Source: Haloferax namakaokahaiae (lineage in GTDB: Archaea; Halobacteriota; Halobacteria; Halobacteriales; Haloferacaceae). Taken from it: a DNA stretch of 64,000 nucleotides. Below the pieces are notes generated by a model. It ran no database searches. It was not told the origin of the DNA and was given only the letters and a program-made list of their open reading frames with translations. A program made the position numbers and the translations under genes. Where the stretch lies: the NCBI RefSeq assembly GCF_042663225.1, contig NZ_JBHTAA010000014.1, positions 1 through 64,000 on the forward strand, written 5' to 3'. Of this stretch, positions 16,728 to 26,303 are shown in pieces. The first letter of the stretch is position 1. The number at the start of each line of letters is the position of its first letter.

Positions 16728-17237
16728 ATGGTATCTGATGTGATTATTAGCGCATTCGTCGGTGGTGTTGCCGGGTCAGCCATCACCGCCATTACTCAAG
16801 TCTACACCACGAATAAACAGCAAAAGGCTGAAACAAAGCGCCGACATGCGGAGTTTTACGCGGGGCCCAAGGTCAAAACGCTAACAGATCTCCACTCTGC
16901 ACTTGATGAATGTCATCGTACCATTGAAGACTACTATAAAAGAAACAACGAGTCAGTGAGCAGAGATGACTATCACGAGGAAGTAGTCTCTAATCTTAAC
17001 GAGTATGAACAACTACTGACCAGGGCAGGAATTTATCTGAATGATGATGAGAAGGAGAAGATGGAGAACGCCCTTCGTGAATTTCGGTTAGGCGTTATGT
17101 CTATTCAGGATAAAGCAATTCCTGACGGTCAAGAACCAAGGGAGATAGACTGGGAGAGTCTTGATGCCGCCAATGACGGTGCAAGAGGTGTGTTACAGGG
17201 GCAGATGGGTGAACCAATTAAAAACATAGAATCGTGA
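16728..17237 (+). CDS. Small membrane-anchored protein of unknown function
   Basis: This 169-residue protein is counted from the ATG at 16728; a GTG at 16719 would add three residues. One N-terminal hydrophobic segment (DVIISAFVGGVAGSAITAIT, residues 4-23) is followed by a charged helical cytoplasmic or external domain with many Glu and Lys (EYYAG to DDEKEKMENALREF). The composition is less acidic and richer in AT than the neighbouring genes, which suggests separate transfer. It is flanked by stand-alone genes and has no operon partner. Function cannot be assigned. Confidence 0.6.
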   Translation: MVSDVIISAFVGGVAGSAITAITQVYTTNKQQKAETKRRHAEFYAGPKVKTLTDLHSALDECHRTIEDYYKRNNESVSRDDYHEEVVSNLNEYEQLLTRAGIYLNDDEKEKMENALREFRLGVMSIQDKAIPDGQEPREIDWESLDAANDGARGVLQGQMGEPIKNIES

Positions 17238-17362
17238 AGCTTAGTCCATTGACTCTCACGGCCTGTGGAGTCAAAAGAGAGGCCCTTCCCTTCTAGTTAA
17301 TAGAGATGTCGAGTTGGGATATTAATCCACCACCTATCCCAGATTCACACTCCGAACTGTAC

Positions 17363-17668
17363 CTATTCACTTAGGTGATCATCACAAACTAATACTCCGT
17401 TGGCCGCTGGAGCGTAGGTAGACTTGTTGGGGTTCTCTGGATGAGGCTTCACCGCATTAAGTGCATAATCCGGAGAGTCGTCACAGACAACACATGTCTC
17501 AGAAACCTCCTTCCACTGGTAGATGTCTGGATTTTCACAGTCCAAGCAAAGCCCGTCAATGAGTTCTCTAGATTCAAATTCTACAACTGAATAGTGTGTA
17601 GTGTCGTTTCCACAGGCGATGCAAGTCAGACTCTCAAACTCAGGAACTTGGCCAGTCGTTGTCATCAA
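17363..17668 (-). CDS. Small protein with three CxxC zinc sites
   Basis: This 101-residue protein has CIAC near 16-19, CLDC near 41-44, CVVC near 59-62 and a final CDDH. The spacing suggests two zinc-binding knuckles. It is probably a nucleic-acid or protein-binding adaptor; no family name is recognised. The gene lies alone, transcribed leftwards, with an A/T-rich segment (ATTATTTTTTG) just upstream that could serve as promoter. Its composition, like that of the preceding membrane protein, is more AT-rich than the conjugation genes. Confidence 0.6.
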   Translation of the reverse strand: MMTTTGQVPEFESLTCIACGNDTTHYSVVEFESRELIDGLCLDCENPDIYQWKEVSETCVVCDDSPDYALNAVKPHPENPNKSTYAPAANGVLVCDDHLSE

Positions 17669-17810
17669 ATCAAAATTATTTTTTGGGGAAGTAATAGGTT
17701 ACCTTTTGTGAACTTCTCCACCGATCGACTCATACGCACCTCACCTACAAAGAGGTCCTTCGTGGATTTCAACAGAACCAGAGTGTAGAAACCAGTATAA
17801 GTGCAGTTCT

Positions 17811-17854
17811 CTTAACCAACAAGTCTGATATTTGGTTGTTGTTTGTTGGTTAAG
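17811..17854. repeat. Inverted repeat CTTAACCAACAA/TTGTTGGTTAAG, copy A
   Basis: Two perfect 12-base arms (17811-17822 and 17843-17854) are separated by 20 bases. The same arms recur at 41469-41509 and, slightly shortened, at 43752-43794. The right arm overlaps the stop codon of the pseudogene read leftwards from 18299. Confidence 0.65.
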
Positions 17855-18299
17855 GTTGCCGATTGTAGAGTCGCCGTGCTAGCTTCACACAGAACACATC
17901 GTACGCCGCAACAGGAACACTGTGACTACGGTCGGTCACAATCGATCCCGTCTGCGAAAGCCGATTAACCAATTCGCTGCGAACGGATTCCCGACTAATT
18001 GTCGTCTCATGCCACCCCAAACGTTCGTCGTAATGGCGCTTGTAGAAGGTCTCTGCAACGCCATCAGTTGCGATGAACTGCGTTCATTTTGTTCCCAACG
18101 CGCTCGATGAGACGTACTCCGCACCAACGTCCTCGTGAGTGAGTTCTACGAGAACGCATTCGACAAACGCGACAATCGAAGTTCGGTGGCGGTCGTTTGG
18201 GACAGCCAGTCGGAGGTTTGACCACGGAGAGTTAGATAGATCCGGATTGCTCAGCAGTCGATCGTTACTACGTGTGTGTTGCTGTTGCTCGGAATGCAT
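17850..18299 (-). pseudogene. Broken gene with in-frame TGA
   Basis: Reading leftwards from about 18299, a protein-like sequence runs to SSALGTK, meets a TGA near 18084-18086, and continues in the same frame as TQFIATDGVAETFYKRHYDERL and onwards to LARRLYNRQP with a TAA at 17850-17852. The composition on both sides of the stop is typical of haloarchaeal protein, so this looks like one gene inactivated by a stop mutation. Its true start is not clear, and I do not recognise the family. A sequencing error at the TGA is the alternative. Confidence 0.55.
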
Positions 18300-18371
18300 A
18301 CGTTGTCTCCAGGGACAGAAGTTGCCCCGTCACCCCTGACGGGGCTACAAAACAGAGACGGCTATCAGATG

Positions 18372-19628
18372 CTACTCGGAGTTCCCGCTGAACAAGCGTC
18401 TCGTTCGGCCGAGTAGCGATGTATTGTCTGAGTTGTCTTCGGTGCCACTGGTTCGTTGTCCTTGTTCAGGATTATCTTCGTCACTACGTGCCGAAAGCTC
18501 TGCACTGAGGTTCTCAACCTGGCTTTCGAGTTCTGCGATACGCTCGTCTTTCTGCTCAATCGTCGCCTCAAGCTCGTTGACACGAGTAGACAACAACTGG
18601 TTCTTCTCGACGAGATAGGCGCTCTGACGGTCGGGTTCGTCAGTATCCAAGTCGGTGGCCTCTGACTCCAGATCTAGTTCCGCCTGCGTCGATTCGTCTC
18701 TTGGACTGGGATCGTAGTACTCCGATGTCGCCTCGATCGCCCGCTCAATCGTCTTCTCACCGTACGTCGATCCGTCGGCGTAGTGGACTTCGTCCCACTT
18801 CGCTCGAAGGAGTCCCGATTGTCGGAACAGCGTGTCCATCTGTGCCGTTTCTCCGCCGGTCCAGAAGGCCAGCAGACAACACAGCGCCATGTCTGCTTCC
18901 GAGTTGCTGTCGTAGCCAGCAGTATTCCCATTCCACAGGCGTTCGAACTTCGGCCCGTTCGAGGCGTTCTTCGCTTTCTTGAGTAACTCGTTATCTTCGA
19001 GGTCGACCGTGGGTGTGGTTTGAGAGTCCCCCCTGACGCTCGTATGTTCGTCACGTTCGGGGTCTTCTATCTCAGAGTGGTGTTGGACGTATTCACGATG
19101 AATCGCTTCGAGCGCGTCTTGTCGGCGTTTGACCTGTCCGGACGTGTCGTCGACGCGGTCGCCGGTGACGGTGAAGAATCGTGCAGTGTCGTACAGTTCG
19201 ATCTGGCCACGTCGGTTCCGACCTTCCGGGAGATTTCCTTTGATGAGCACGTGATAACCCGTTCCCGATGGTGAGACCTCTGTGTAGGAGTCGAATCGTT
19301 CGATGATGTCCTGTGCGTCTTCCTCGACGTCGCCGGTCTCTGGGTCTCGGCAATCGTCCAAGTCGACGCCGACGATTGGGTCGTCTGTGGTGAACACGAA
19401 CCCTATTCCATCCGCTCTCCCATTGGCCACGAAAGAGAGTGCCGTCTCGAAATCTGACCATGTTTCTGAGTTCGTCGATGATGCAAACGAGCCTTCTCCA
19501 GGGACTACCGGAATCTTCGTTTTCTTCCCGTCTCGTTTCTCGCTTCGCCAGCATACCCACTGGTCTCGTTCGACGAGTTGTGCTGGGAGTTTTTCCTGTA
19601 TCAAGAATTTGGTAGTTTTCTTCATCAT
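18372..19628 (-). CDS. PrimPol-type primase (NrS-1 polymerase-like)
   Basis: This 418-residue protein has an N-terminal archaeo-eukaryotic primase-like core: QWVCWR near 23-28, IGFVFTTDDPIVGVDLDDC near 74-92 (the DxD metal-binding pair), SPSGTGYHVLIKG near 120-132 and the ELYDTARFFTVTG strand near 143-155. A helical domain around 225-300 (AGYDSNSEADMALCCLLAFW) is the one seen after NrS-1-like PrimPol cores, and the last 85 residues are a coiled coil and acidic tail. It likely primes replication or conjugal transfer of the element. It lies downstream of the coupling-protein gene, but the repeat-rich 320-base gap suggests it has its own promoter. Confidence 0.8.
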   Translation of the reverse strand: MMKKTTKFLIQEKLPAQLVERDQWVCWRSEKRDGKKTKIPVVPGEGSFASSTNSETWSDFETALSFVANGRADGIGFVFTTDDPIVGVDLDDCRDPETGDVEEDAQDIIERFDSYTEVSPSGTGYHVLIKGNLPEGRNRRGQIELYDTARFFTVTGDRVDDTSGQVKRRQDALEAIHREYVQHHSEIEDPERDEHTSVRGDSQTTPTVDLEDNELLKKAKNASNGPKFERLWNGNTAGYDSNSEADMALCCLLAFWTGGETAQMDTLFRQSGLLRAKWDEVHYADGSTYGEKTIERAIEATSEYYDPSPRDESTQAELDLESEATDLDTDEPDRQSAYLVEKNQLLSTRVNELEATIEQKDERIAELESQVENLSAELSARSDEDNPEQGQRTSGTEDNSDNTSLLGRTRRLFSGNSE

Positions 19629-19739
19629 TGTCTCATCTCAGTTGTGGCTACGCGCATCTCGCGCCCCGATAAAATCTCCCGAACTCCGATTCGTCCGTTT
19701 CCAACGGCATACCCCCTATCTATACTAGTTGGTTTTTGC

Positions 19740-19928
19740 TTGGAACACCCCCATATCAGGCTCAAAAATCGAGTGACGTGACGGTGTTCCACCCATTTTG
19801 ACGACACAGCGTATGTTCCACCCAAATCCGAGATGGGTAGAACACCGCTATGTCTTGCGTTTTTGGTGGTCATAGTATTCCCAAGAATTTGGGTGGAACA
19901 CACCGGTTTAGGTGGGAAACTCCACCCA
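19740..19928. repeat. GTTCCACCC repeat cluster upstream of the primase gene
   Basis: TGTTCCACCCAAAT at 19814-19827 has a perfect complement, ATTTGGGTGGAACA, at 19887-19900. Related half-sites occur at 19741-19751 (TGGAACACCCC), 19785-19795 (TGTTCCACCCA), 19833-19845 (ATGGGTAGAACAC) and 19911-19927 (GGTGGGAAAC, then TCCACCC). The cluster fills the space before the primase start at 19628 and could be an operator array or initiator-binding repeats. Confidence 0.6.
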
Positions 19929-19948
19929 GATCAACCTCACCTAGTGGC

Positions 19949-22900
19949 TCAACTTTCATTATCATGATGCTGATATGTGTTGATGTCGAACCCGACGAAA
20001 ACGCGAACAAGCTCACCGTCGATTCGGCGTCGGTCAGTAGTGAACTCGAGGTGATTTCCGAGTTTCCGTGAGAACCAGCTTGGGCTCAATGGATCCCGCC
20101 CGTGGTCCTCTGCCCACGCTTCGTAGAGTGACCGAACTTTCTCCTTCGGGAGTACCGCATCTTCATCTGGAATTAGGTATTCATCGACGAAGGATTCGAG
20201 CGTCACATCACGCTCTTGCTCGGAGGTTGAATCATCGGAGCTCTTTATCGCGTCTTGTCCGTTGTCTTTGGAATGTCCAGATTGGTTGTCCCTGTTAACC
20301 AACGTGGAAAGTGGCTCTAATTCGCCGCCATGGTATACAACCGGTTCCATGGCCTCGCGAAGAATCACGATACTGTACATTCCGCGGTGATACGCGGGGT
20401 CTGGGAGTTCATTATCAGGGATGAACGGCTCTTTGATCTTCACCCACTCAGCCTCGAACGCGTCCTTAGACTCGTAGACGTGTGTTTCTCCACGGCCATA
20501 CACGAGGTACTTGTCGACAGCGGGGTCGTAGCTGTACGTTGCTGGCACGCGTTCCTTCGTAACCGAAGGCCACTCGGAGACCCGGAGATACTCTGTGCCA
20601 GATCCATCGCGGAGAACAATCGAATCATCCTCCAAGGCCCACACAGTTCGTTTCGAGTCGTCACCGCCATTCACAGGTCGAACTGCAGTAACACCACCTT
20701 GTTCGGTTGCACCACCATTGAACGTAAGCGGCGAATCGTGAGTATAGTACCATGTCTCACCGCTTGCGAGTTCACGGACGGGTGGCGAGAGGATGTTATC
20801 AACACGTTCTGCCCAGTACGTCTCTGTGTCTCCCGGTCGGACTACGAACAGCGGGAGTGTACCCTCTTCTTGCGCTTTCCGGAGGTTCGTGAGGACCTTG
20901 ATTGGGTTATCTGGTGTCGTCGTCTCGACTTCGATGGCGAAGGTCTCCTCTAACTCGGGATGAGTCGCTCTTGCATCGGGCATCTCACTTCCATCCTGCG
21001 ACAATATCGAGACCGAGAATCCGAGTTTAGAGAGTTCTTCCTCAACCTCCAAGAGTGCTGCATCGTGGTCGTTTCCACCAGCGGATCGAACGTCTCCAGT
21101 GTCTGGTGTCGAAACATCTTCACCCGCGTCACTCAGTCGGATAATTACTTCGTCAGCATCGATATCGACGGTCGTTTCCAGTAGTCGCGAACGTTTTCGG
21201 ATATTCGCTAACTCATTGTACGATGGTGCGTCAGCCTCGACCTCGTCGAACAGGCGTCGAAGTTCGTCGTCAACTGCTTCGACTGCAACCCACCCGTTCT
21301 CTTCGCGGACATCGTTTTGGAGTTGAATACTACGAATTACCTTCGTGAGAACAACGTCTAACTCGTCGTCAATAACGCTGAGAAATTCTTGGAGTTCTTC
21401 GGGCGTCTGTGTACTCGGGACCGATTCGTTGGAGACACCAAATTCGTTCTCAGCGTGTTCATGCATCGCTGAAAGCGTCTCTTTGAATTGCTGTTCTTCT
21501 CGCTCAGTGAGTGGGTAGTCGCTTTCTGGATGCCCTGCTGGGATTGGCAGTGGTTTGATGCTGAACGGATACGGTCCCGTCTCACCGAATTTAGGGCTCG
21601 GAAGGTTGGCAATCCACTCGCCACGAGGGAGCGACCGAATCCGGTTGGAGAACTCGTCAGGGTCCAGTCCTTCGTGAGCCATCGCTCGGGCGAGTTCTCG
21701 GTCAACGTTGATTTGGCCGACGAGGGAGCTTCCGATGTTGTTCAGGGCGTTCAGGTAGACCTTCCGCCCACCTTCTGCTTCTATCTGCTCGGGGAATTGC
21801 ATCGATAATCCCACCGAGAGTCTGAAGCTTCGACCCTTCTCCAAGAGGCCGTTCATTATGTCGGAAACGACAACCGACGACGCCTCGTCGACGAGGAGGT
21901 TCACCACATAGTCGTCGGGATACTCGCTGACCTCGCGCTTTCGCTCTTTGAGTGCGTCGTCAAGATTCGAGAGAATCAGACCAGTCATGAGACGCGACGC
22001 ATCATCGCGTAGGTCACCAAGGTCGAACAGAATTACCTTATCCTCGTCGAGGACGTCGCGGAAGTCGAATCGATTCTCTGTGTTGTTGAATACCTGGGCG
22101 AGATACGGTCGGTCAGAGATGTAGTTGAGCCTGTGACCAACGCCATCCATGACGGCTGAAAACGACTTCGGATCTTTCTGGAGTTGCCGTCGGAGCGTGC
22201 GGGCCACATTCTCCTCGCTCGATTTGGGAAGATTGTCGAAATTCGGGTTAGGAGGGCCAGCCTGTAGCACTTGATCGACCGCGTGTTCCAGCTGTCGATG
22301 TGCAAAGTAGTCAGCCGATTCTCGATAGAGCCCATTTTCTCGGCCGTGTTCTTCATCGAATAGCGCCTTGATGAGCGTCCGGATCAACGTGGGAGAGACG
22401 ACCGCCCTTTCGTAGCGCTCTCTGCCCATAACGAGTTTTAGAATTTCTTCGTAGTGCTCTGCTTTCCGCTGCACAGCATCTTCACGACGTCTTCCATTTT
22501 CGAGGGCAGGGCCAAGGTCGAAAAATGAGAATCCAGGAAGCACATCTGGCATCGGGAAGTGAATCACGTTCTCTTCGAGGTCAGTAATCCCAAATCGCCG
22601 AGCGTGTGCTCGCATGTAGTTCTCGGCCATTCCGTCGCCTTTCGGTTCGACGACGATGACTGGCCCTTCAGTATTCTCGTGGAGGGAGAGAATCTCGTTG
22701 ATGAAAGCCTTCGATTTCCCTGCACCAGTAGTCCCGAATCGGCCATAGTGAGTTGGCAGCAAATTCGGCGGGATGCACGTCGGGACGTCTTCGGGTTCGC
22801 CATTCTCGTCCAGAGCGTACCCAATAGCCATCCCGTCGCGGAACTCTTGCATGAGGTCCTGGTGGGGGCGTGGGAGTGGGTTTCGACTCTGTTGTTCGGC

Positions 22901-24115
22901 ACGTGTTCCCCGAGCACCCTCTACGCTGAGTTGATCACTCGACGGAACGAGGAAGAAGTTCGCTAGCTCGTCAGCGTTCAAGATGAGATCGGGACGTGTT
23001 TTCCCACGGCCTGTCTCCAACTCTCGATCCAGAAGATTCAGGAGGTGCTTTCGGGCGTTCTTTTCCTTCGTTTTCTGACGCCACCCCTGTTCGTTGATTC
23101 GCTGTCCATTGAGTCCGTAGAACGGCCCGTCCAGTGGGTCGAACACTGGGAGAAGAGGTTCGATTTGAGAAGCCACATCATCGGTTTCTGTGTCGACTGG
23201 GGGAACAGCGACCGTCCGAAGATTGACTGAGTAGGTCTGCTTTGGACGCTTCGCAGTAATTCGGTCAATACGGTCTTGGACACTGTCCGGGAGGTTGCGT
23301 TCTCGACGACGACGTCTATCTTCGCTTTCGTAATCGTCGAATTCGAAAATCGGGCCGATGTATCGCTGTCCGAATGTGTCTCGCCCATCTTTCAGATCAT
23401 CCACACGGAGTTCGGCGTCTGCTTTCCATGCAGGACGCAGCTGGAAGACAACTTGGAATCCAATTGGATGTTCGAACTCACTCAAGTGGTCGATGAGTCT
23501 AGCTAACGGGGTAATCGTGATTTCATCACCTGCATCGTCACTTGCCGTCGCCTTCGTGAACGGAACGAGCGTCGTCATCCAATCCCGCTTCCGCTCGGCA
23601 GCCCCCCGCCACTGGACGCCGACTGGCTGGAGTTGGTCTATCGATGGGCGGGTATGAACTGGTTCTGAGTCTGTCTCGTACACCTGTTCATCGGATTCTG
23701 CCAAGTCATCATCTTCATCACACTCGTCAAACTCATCCCATAGCTTTCCAGCTTCAAATGCTTCCTCGTACCCTTCGCGGGTGTACTCTCGCTCGGGGAT
23801 GAGTTTCTGCGCAGGGTCCAGTTCCGTACGCTCGATGTCGAACGTCGACGGGTAGATCGACAAAAGCCGCGACTCAAGCGTGTCGAGATGCTCAGTTGCC
23901 CCGTAGTAGAACTCGACTGGCCTATCGGTACCCTCACTTATCGCGAGGAATTCGAATCGTGGCGGCTCAGAGGAGTTGAGTGGGTTCAACTTGCCAAGCA
24001 ATCCGGTCTCCGAGGTCGTCGATAGTTTGTGCAGACTGCTGAGGACCTCGACGATACCATTGGTCCCGAGTTCTTCGGACGTTGGTGTGACGCGAAGATA
24101 CTCACGCTTCGTCAT
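19949..24115 (-). CDS. VirD4/TraG-like conjugative coupling ATPase with extra C-terminal domain
   Basis: In this 1388-residue protein the ATPase core has Walker A FGTTGAGKSKAF near 455-466, the typical VVEPKGDG just after it, and Walker B VNLLVDEASS near 735-745, followed by SFRLSVGLSMQFPEQIEAEGG, all as in VirD4/TraG/HerA-type pumps. It would bring DNA to the transfer channel. The C-terminal 75 residues (SWFSRKLGNH, then RRRIDGELVRVFVGFD) look like the winged helix at the end of D5-like primase-helicases, an unusual fusion for a coupling protein. There is no obvious transmembrane start. A strong Shine-Dalgarno (GGAGGTGA) precedes the ATG, and the gene overlaps the VirB4-like gene by 14 bases. 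Confidence 0.8.
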   Translation of the reverse strand: MTKREYLRVTPTSEELGTNGIVEVLSSLHKLSTTSETGLLGKLNPLNSSEPPRFEFLAISEGTDRPVEFYYGATEHLDTLESRLLSIYPSTFDIERTELDPAQKLIPEREYTREGYEEAFEAGKLWDEFDECDEDDDLAESDEQVYETDSEPVHTRPSIDQLQPVGVQWRGAAERKRDWMTTLVPFTKATASDDAGDEITITPLARLIDHLSEFEHPIGFQVVFQLRPAWKADAELRVDDLKDGRDTFGQRYIGPIFEFDDYESEDRRRRRERNLPDSVQDRIDRITAKRPKQTYSVNLRTVAVPPVDTETDDVASQIEPLLPVFDPLDGPFYGLNGQRINEQGWRQKTKEKNARKHLLNLLDRELETGRGKTRPDLILNADELANFFLVPSSDQLSVEGARGTRAEQQSRNPLPRPHQDLMQEFRDGMAIGYALDENGEPEDVPTCIPPNLLPTHYGRFGTTGAGKSKAFINEILSLHENTEGPVIVVEPKGDGMAENYMRAHARRFGITDLEENVIHFPMPDVLPGFSFFDLGPALENGRRREDAVQRKAEHYEEILKLVMGRERYERAVVSPTLIRTLIKALFDEEHGRENGLYRESADYFAHRQLEHAVDQVLQAGPPNPNFDNLPKSSEENVARTLRRQLQKDPKSFSAVMDGVGHRLNYISDRPYLAQVFNNTENRFDFRDVLDEDKVILFDLGDLRDDASRLMTGLILSNLDDALKERKREVSEYPDDYVVNLLVDEASSVVVSDIMNGLLEKGRSFRLSVGLSMQFPEQIEAEGGRKVYLNALNNIGSSLVGQINVDRELARAMAHEGLDPDEFSNRIRSLPRGEWIANLPSPKFGETGPYPFSIKPLPIPAGHPESDYPLTEREEQQFKETLSAMHEHAENEFGVSNESVPSTQTPEELQEFLSVIDDELDVVLTKVIRSIQLQNDVREENGWVAVEAVDDELRRLFDEVEADAPSYNELANIRKRSRLLETTVDIDADEVIIRLSDAGEDVSTPDTGDVRSAGGNDHDAALLEVEEELSKLGFSVSILSQDGSEMPDARATHPELEETFAIEVETTTPDNPIKVLTNLRKAQEEGTLPLFVVRPGDTETYWAERVDNILSPPVRELASGETWYYTHDSPLTFNGGATEQGGVTAVRPVNGGDDSKRTVWALEDDSIVLRDGSGTEYLRVSEWPSVTKERVPATYSYDPAVDKYLVYGRGETHVYESKDAFEAEWVKIKEPFIPDNELPDPAYHRGMYSIVILREAMEPVVYHGGELEPLSTLVNRDNQSGHSKDNGQDAIKSSDDSTSEQERDVTLESFVDEYLIPDEDAVLPKEKVRSLYEAWAEDHGRDPLSPSWFSRKLGNHLEFTTDRRRIDGELVRVFVGFDINTYQHHDNES

Positions 24116-26303
24116 TGGTCACCTCCTGAGAACCACCATCCGTTTTAGCGGAAACTGTGGTGTGTTCACTCGAAAGAGAGCTGTCTCGGAGCTCTTCTCG
24201 AAGTGCTTGCACCTCGGGGTCAACCGTGTCGCCTCCAGCACCCGGAAGCGACTCAGCAGAAGACTCAGTCGGGTCGAAGTCGATGACCTGTTTCTCTTTG
24301 GGCATCGCTTCGACACGGATTCCACGCCACTCACCGTCGACACCGACGAGCGCCTCAGAGTAGCCAGCATCCTCGTTACCAGGAATGGCATCCTGTACGA
24401 AGCGCATCTGAGCGTAGTTCAGTCCGAACTCCTTAGCCCACGTTTCGTCCATCCCATCGAGATGGTGGAACTGCTTGACTGCACACTGGTCAAGAATAGC
24501 CTCGGACTCTGTGTGTTCGAAGAACTCGTCGACGGTCTGTGTGACCAACCGAATCGACAAGTTGTGGTGCCGGTGGTGACGGAAAACCGTCTCCAAGAAC
24601 GCTAGGCTTGCGGCGTCCTGCATGATATACCGCGCTTCGTCGATGACGAAGACGACCTCTTTGTCGGTCTCTTTCGCCCGCTCGTAGACGAGCGAAATGA
24701 GGAGTTGCATTGTCAGCGCCGTACTGCTGTTGACGCTGCCTTCTTGTTGGGCCAAATCAAGGTAGATGACCTTCTCGTCGCGGATGTTGAAATCAGACGC
24801 CCTGCCGAGATTCGAATATCGACCCTCGTCTTCGAATGGTCGAAGTTGATCGAGAAGCCACGTTGCGTCGTCACGGAGTTTGCTCGCTTCGGCGTCAGTC
24901 CGAACAACAAACTCCTCGGGAGATTCGACCATCTCTTCGAAGACGTCCATCATCTCACGGACAGTCGGGCTGGGATTGCCGTGTGTGGCTATGTCGTCAA
25001 TGATTCCTTGCCGTTCGTACGAACGTTTGAGACCGAGTTCGAGCGTGGTCCGGCGGTCACCGAGTGAGATTCCACGGAGTGCGAAGTAGTTCGTGAGGAA
25101 ACTCATCGCGTCGTCGAGCTTCTCGTTGAACGGACTCGCGTCCTCACCCATTGCCCGTTGGACGTGTTCGGGAGTCTGGCGAATTTCTAAAGGATTCAGT
25201 CCGAGTGTCCCACCAACAGTGATTCGCTTCGCGTTGAGCGCTTCTGCGACACCCGCCCAGTTATTGAGCGGTTCGAGGATGATTCCAATTCGGTCTTTGC
25301 TCTGCTCGATAGAGCGAATGAAGTTCTGCTTCGAGCCGAATGATTTTCCGGAGCCAGTGTCCCCGACCGTGAACATCGCATAGCCGTTGTCACGAGCAAA
25401 CGGGTCGATAACGACCGGGCTGTGCGTGTCTTTGTGGATTCCAAACTCGACGCCACCCTCTTCGAGGATTGTCGCGTTGTGTGGCGACGCAAGAAGCGCA
25501 CCAACAGCCCCACCGAGAGCGATTGACTCTCGGCCAAAGACGTTGTCACCGATTGGTGCGGAAGATTGTATCGCCAAATCCTGTTTACAGATGGCCGTCT
25601 TTGGCGTCAGACCAGCTGGCTCATCTCGGAGTGCACTCTTCACGCTCTGGACAGTGTCTCGGAGTTCATCTCGTGTGTCGGCACGAACGGTGACGAAGAG
25701 CGCCTGATCGAAGACACTGGTTCCACTCTCAACAGCGTTGTACGTCGCAGCGGCTTGGTTTGCACGCTGCTGAAGGTAGCCACTTCGAACGCTCTTTTCG
25801 AGATCTGCGTCGACCTGGAGGTCGTCAGCGATGTCTTGGAGTTCGTTCAGCGCACGCTGCTGGTTCTTTGGTCGGATGTGGGCCGTGAGGTCGAATTCGA
25901 CATCGGTCAGTTGGAACAGGTCGCTGAGGTAGCCATCGTTCGGGTAATCCGGGTAGTCGGTAATGGAGAGCGTCGACGTCCACTGCTCGCCAACACGTGC
26001 TGCACGGGTTTCCCATTCGACAGCGGCGGGTGCAATTGTCGTCTTGTGTGATTCTGCGATGTCATCGAGGAGTTGCCCTTCGTCGTGGCCCGTTTCCAGT
26101 GTCTCCTCGTCAAGCACATCCGAGAAGTCAACTTCGGGCTCTTCCTCGGCAGCGCGACGTTTCCAAGCTAGGATTCCAATAAGGCCGACGGTGAGTAACC
26201 CAGCGGCGTAGAGCATCGCACCCTCTGGTGACGTCGGTTGTTGAAGCCACTCAAGGGTCTGGGTGATGAGTTCACTCTTGGTCTGGAGGGCAAGGTTACG
26301 CAT
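24102..26303 (-). CDS. VirB4/TraC-like conjugation ATPase
   Basis: This 733-residue protein is counted from the ATG at 26303, which has GGAGG nine bases upstream; an ATG at 26312 is directly adjacent to that motif. An N-terminal hydrophobic segment (AAGLLTVGLIGILAW, about residues 30-45) anchors it. Walker A VGDTGSGKSFGSK lies near 312-325 and Walker B VVFVIDEARYI near 550-560, with the following QTVDEF region as in VirB4/TraC ATPases that drive assembly of the type IV secretion channel. The N-terminal VirB4-like middle domain seems shared with the preceding gene, suggesting a split VirB4. It overlaps both neighbours and is clearly in the same operon. Confidence 0.85.
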   Translation of the reverse strand: MRNLALQTKSELITQTLEWLQQPTSPEGAMLYAAGLLTVGLIGILAWKRRAAEEEPEVDFSDVLDEETLETGHDEGQLLDDIAESHKTTIAPAAVEWETRAARVGEQWTSTLSITDYPDYPNDGYLSDLFQLTDVEFDLTAHIRPKNQQRALNELQDIADDLQVDADLEKSVRSGYLQQRANQAAATYNAVESGTSVFDQALFVTVRADTRDELRDTVQSVKSALRDEPAGLTPKTAICKQDLAIQSSAPIGDNVFGRESIALGGAVGALLASPHNATILEEGGVEFGIHKDTHSPVVIDPFARDNGYAMFTVGDTGSGKSFGSKQNFIRSIEQSKDRIGIILEPLNNWAGVAEALNAKRITVGGTLGLNPLEIRQTPEHVQRAMGEDASPFNEKLDDAMSFLTNYFALRGISLGDRRTTLELGLKRSYERQGIIDDIATHGNPSPTVREMMDVFEEMVESPEEFVVRTDAEASKLRDDATWLLDQLRPFEDEGRYSNLGRASDFNIRDEKVIYLDLAQQEGSVNSSTALTMQLLISLVYERAKETDKEVVFVIDEARYIMQDAASLAFLETVFRHHRHHNLSIRLVTQTVDEFFEHTESEAILDQCAVKQFHHLDGMDETWAKEFGLNYAQMRFVQDAIPGNEDAGYSEALVGVDGEWRGIRVEAMPKEKQVIDFDPTESSAESLPGAGGDTVDPEVQALREELRDSSLSSEHTTVSAKTDGGSQEVTNDEA

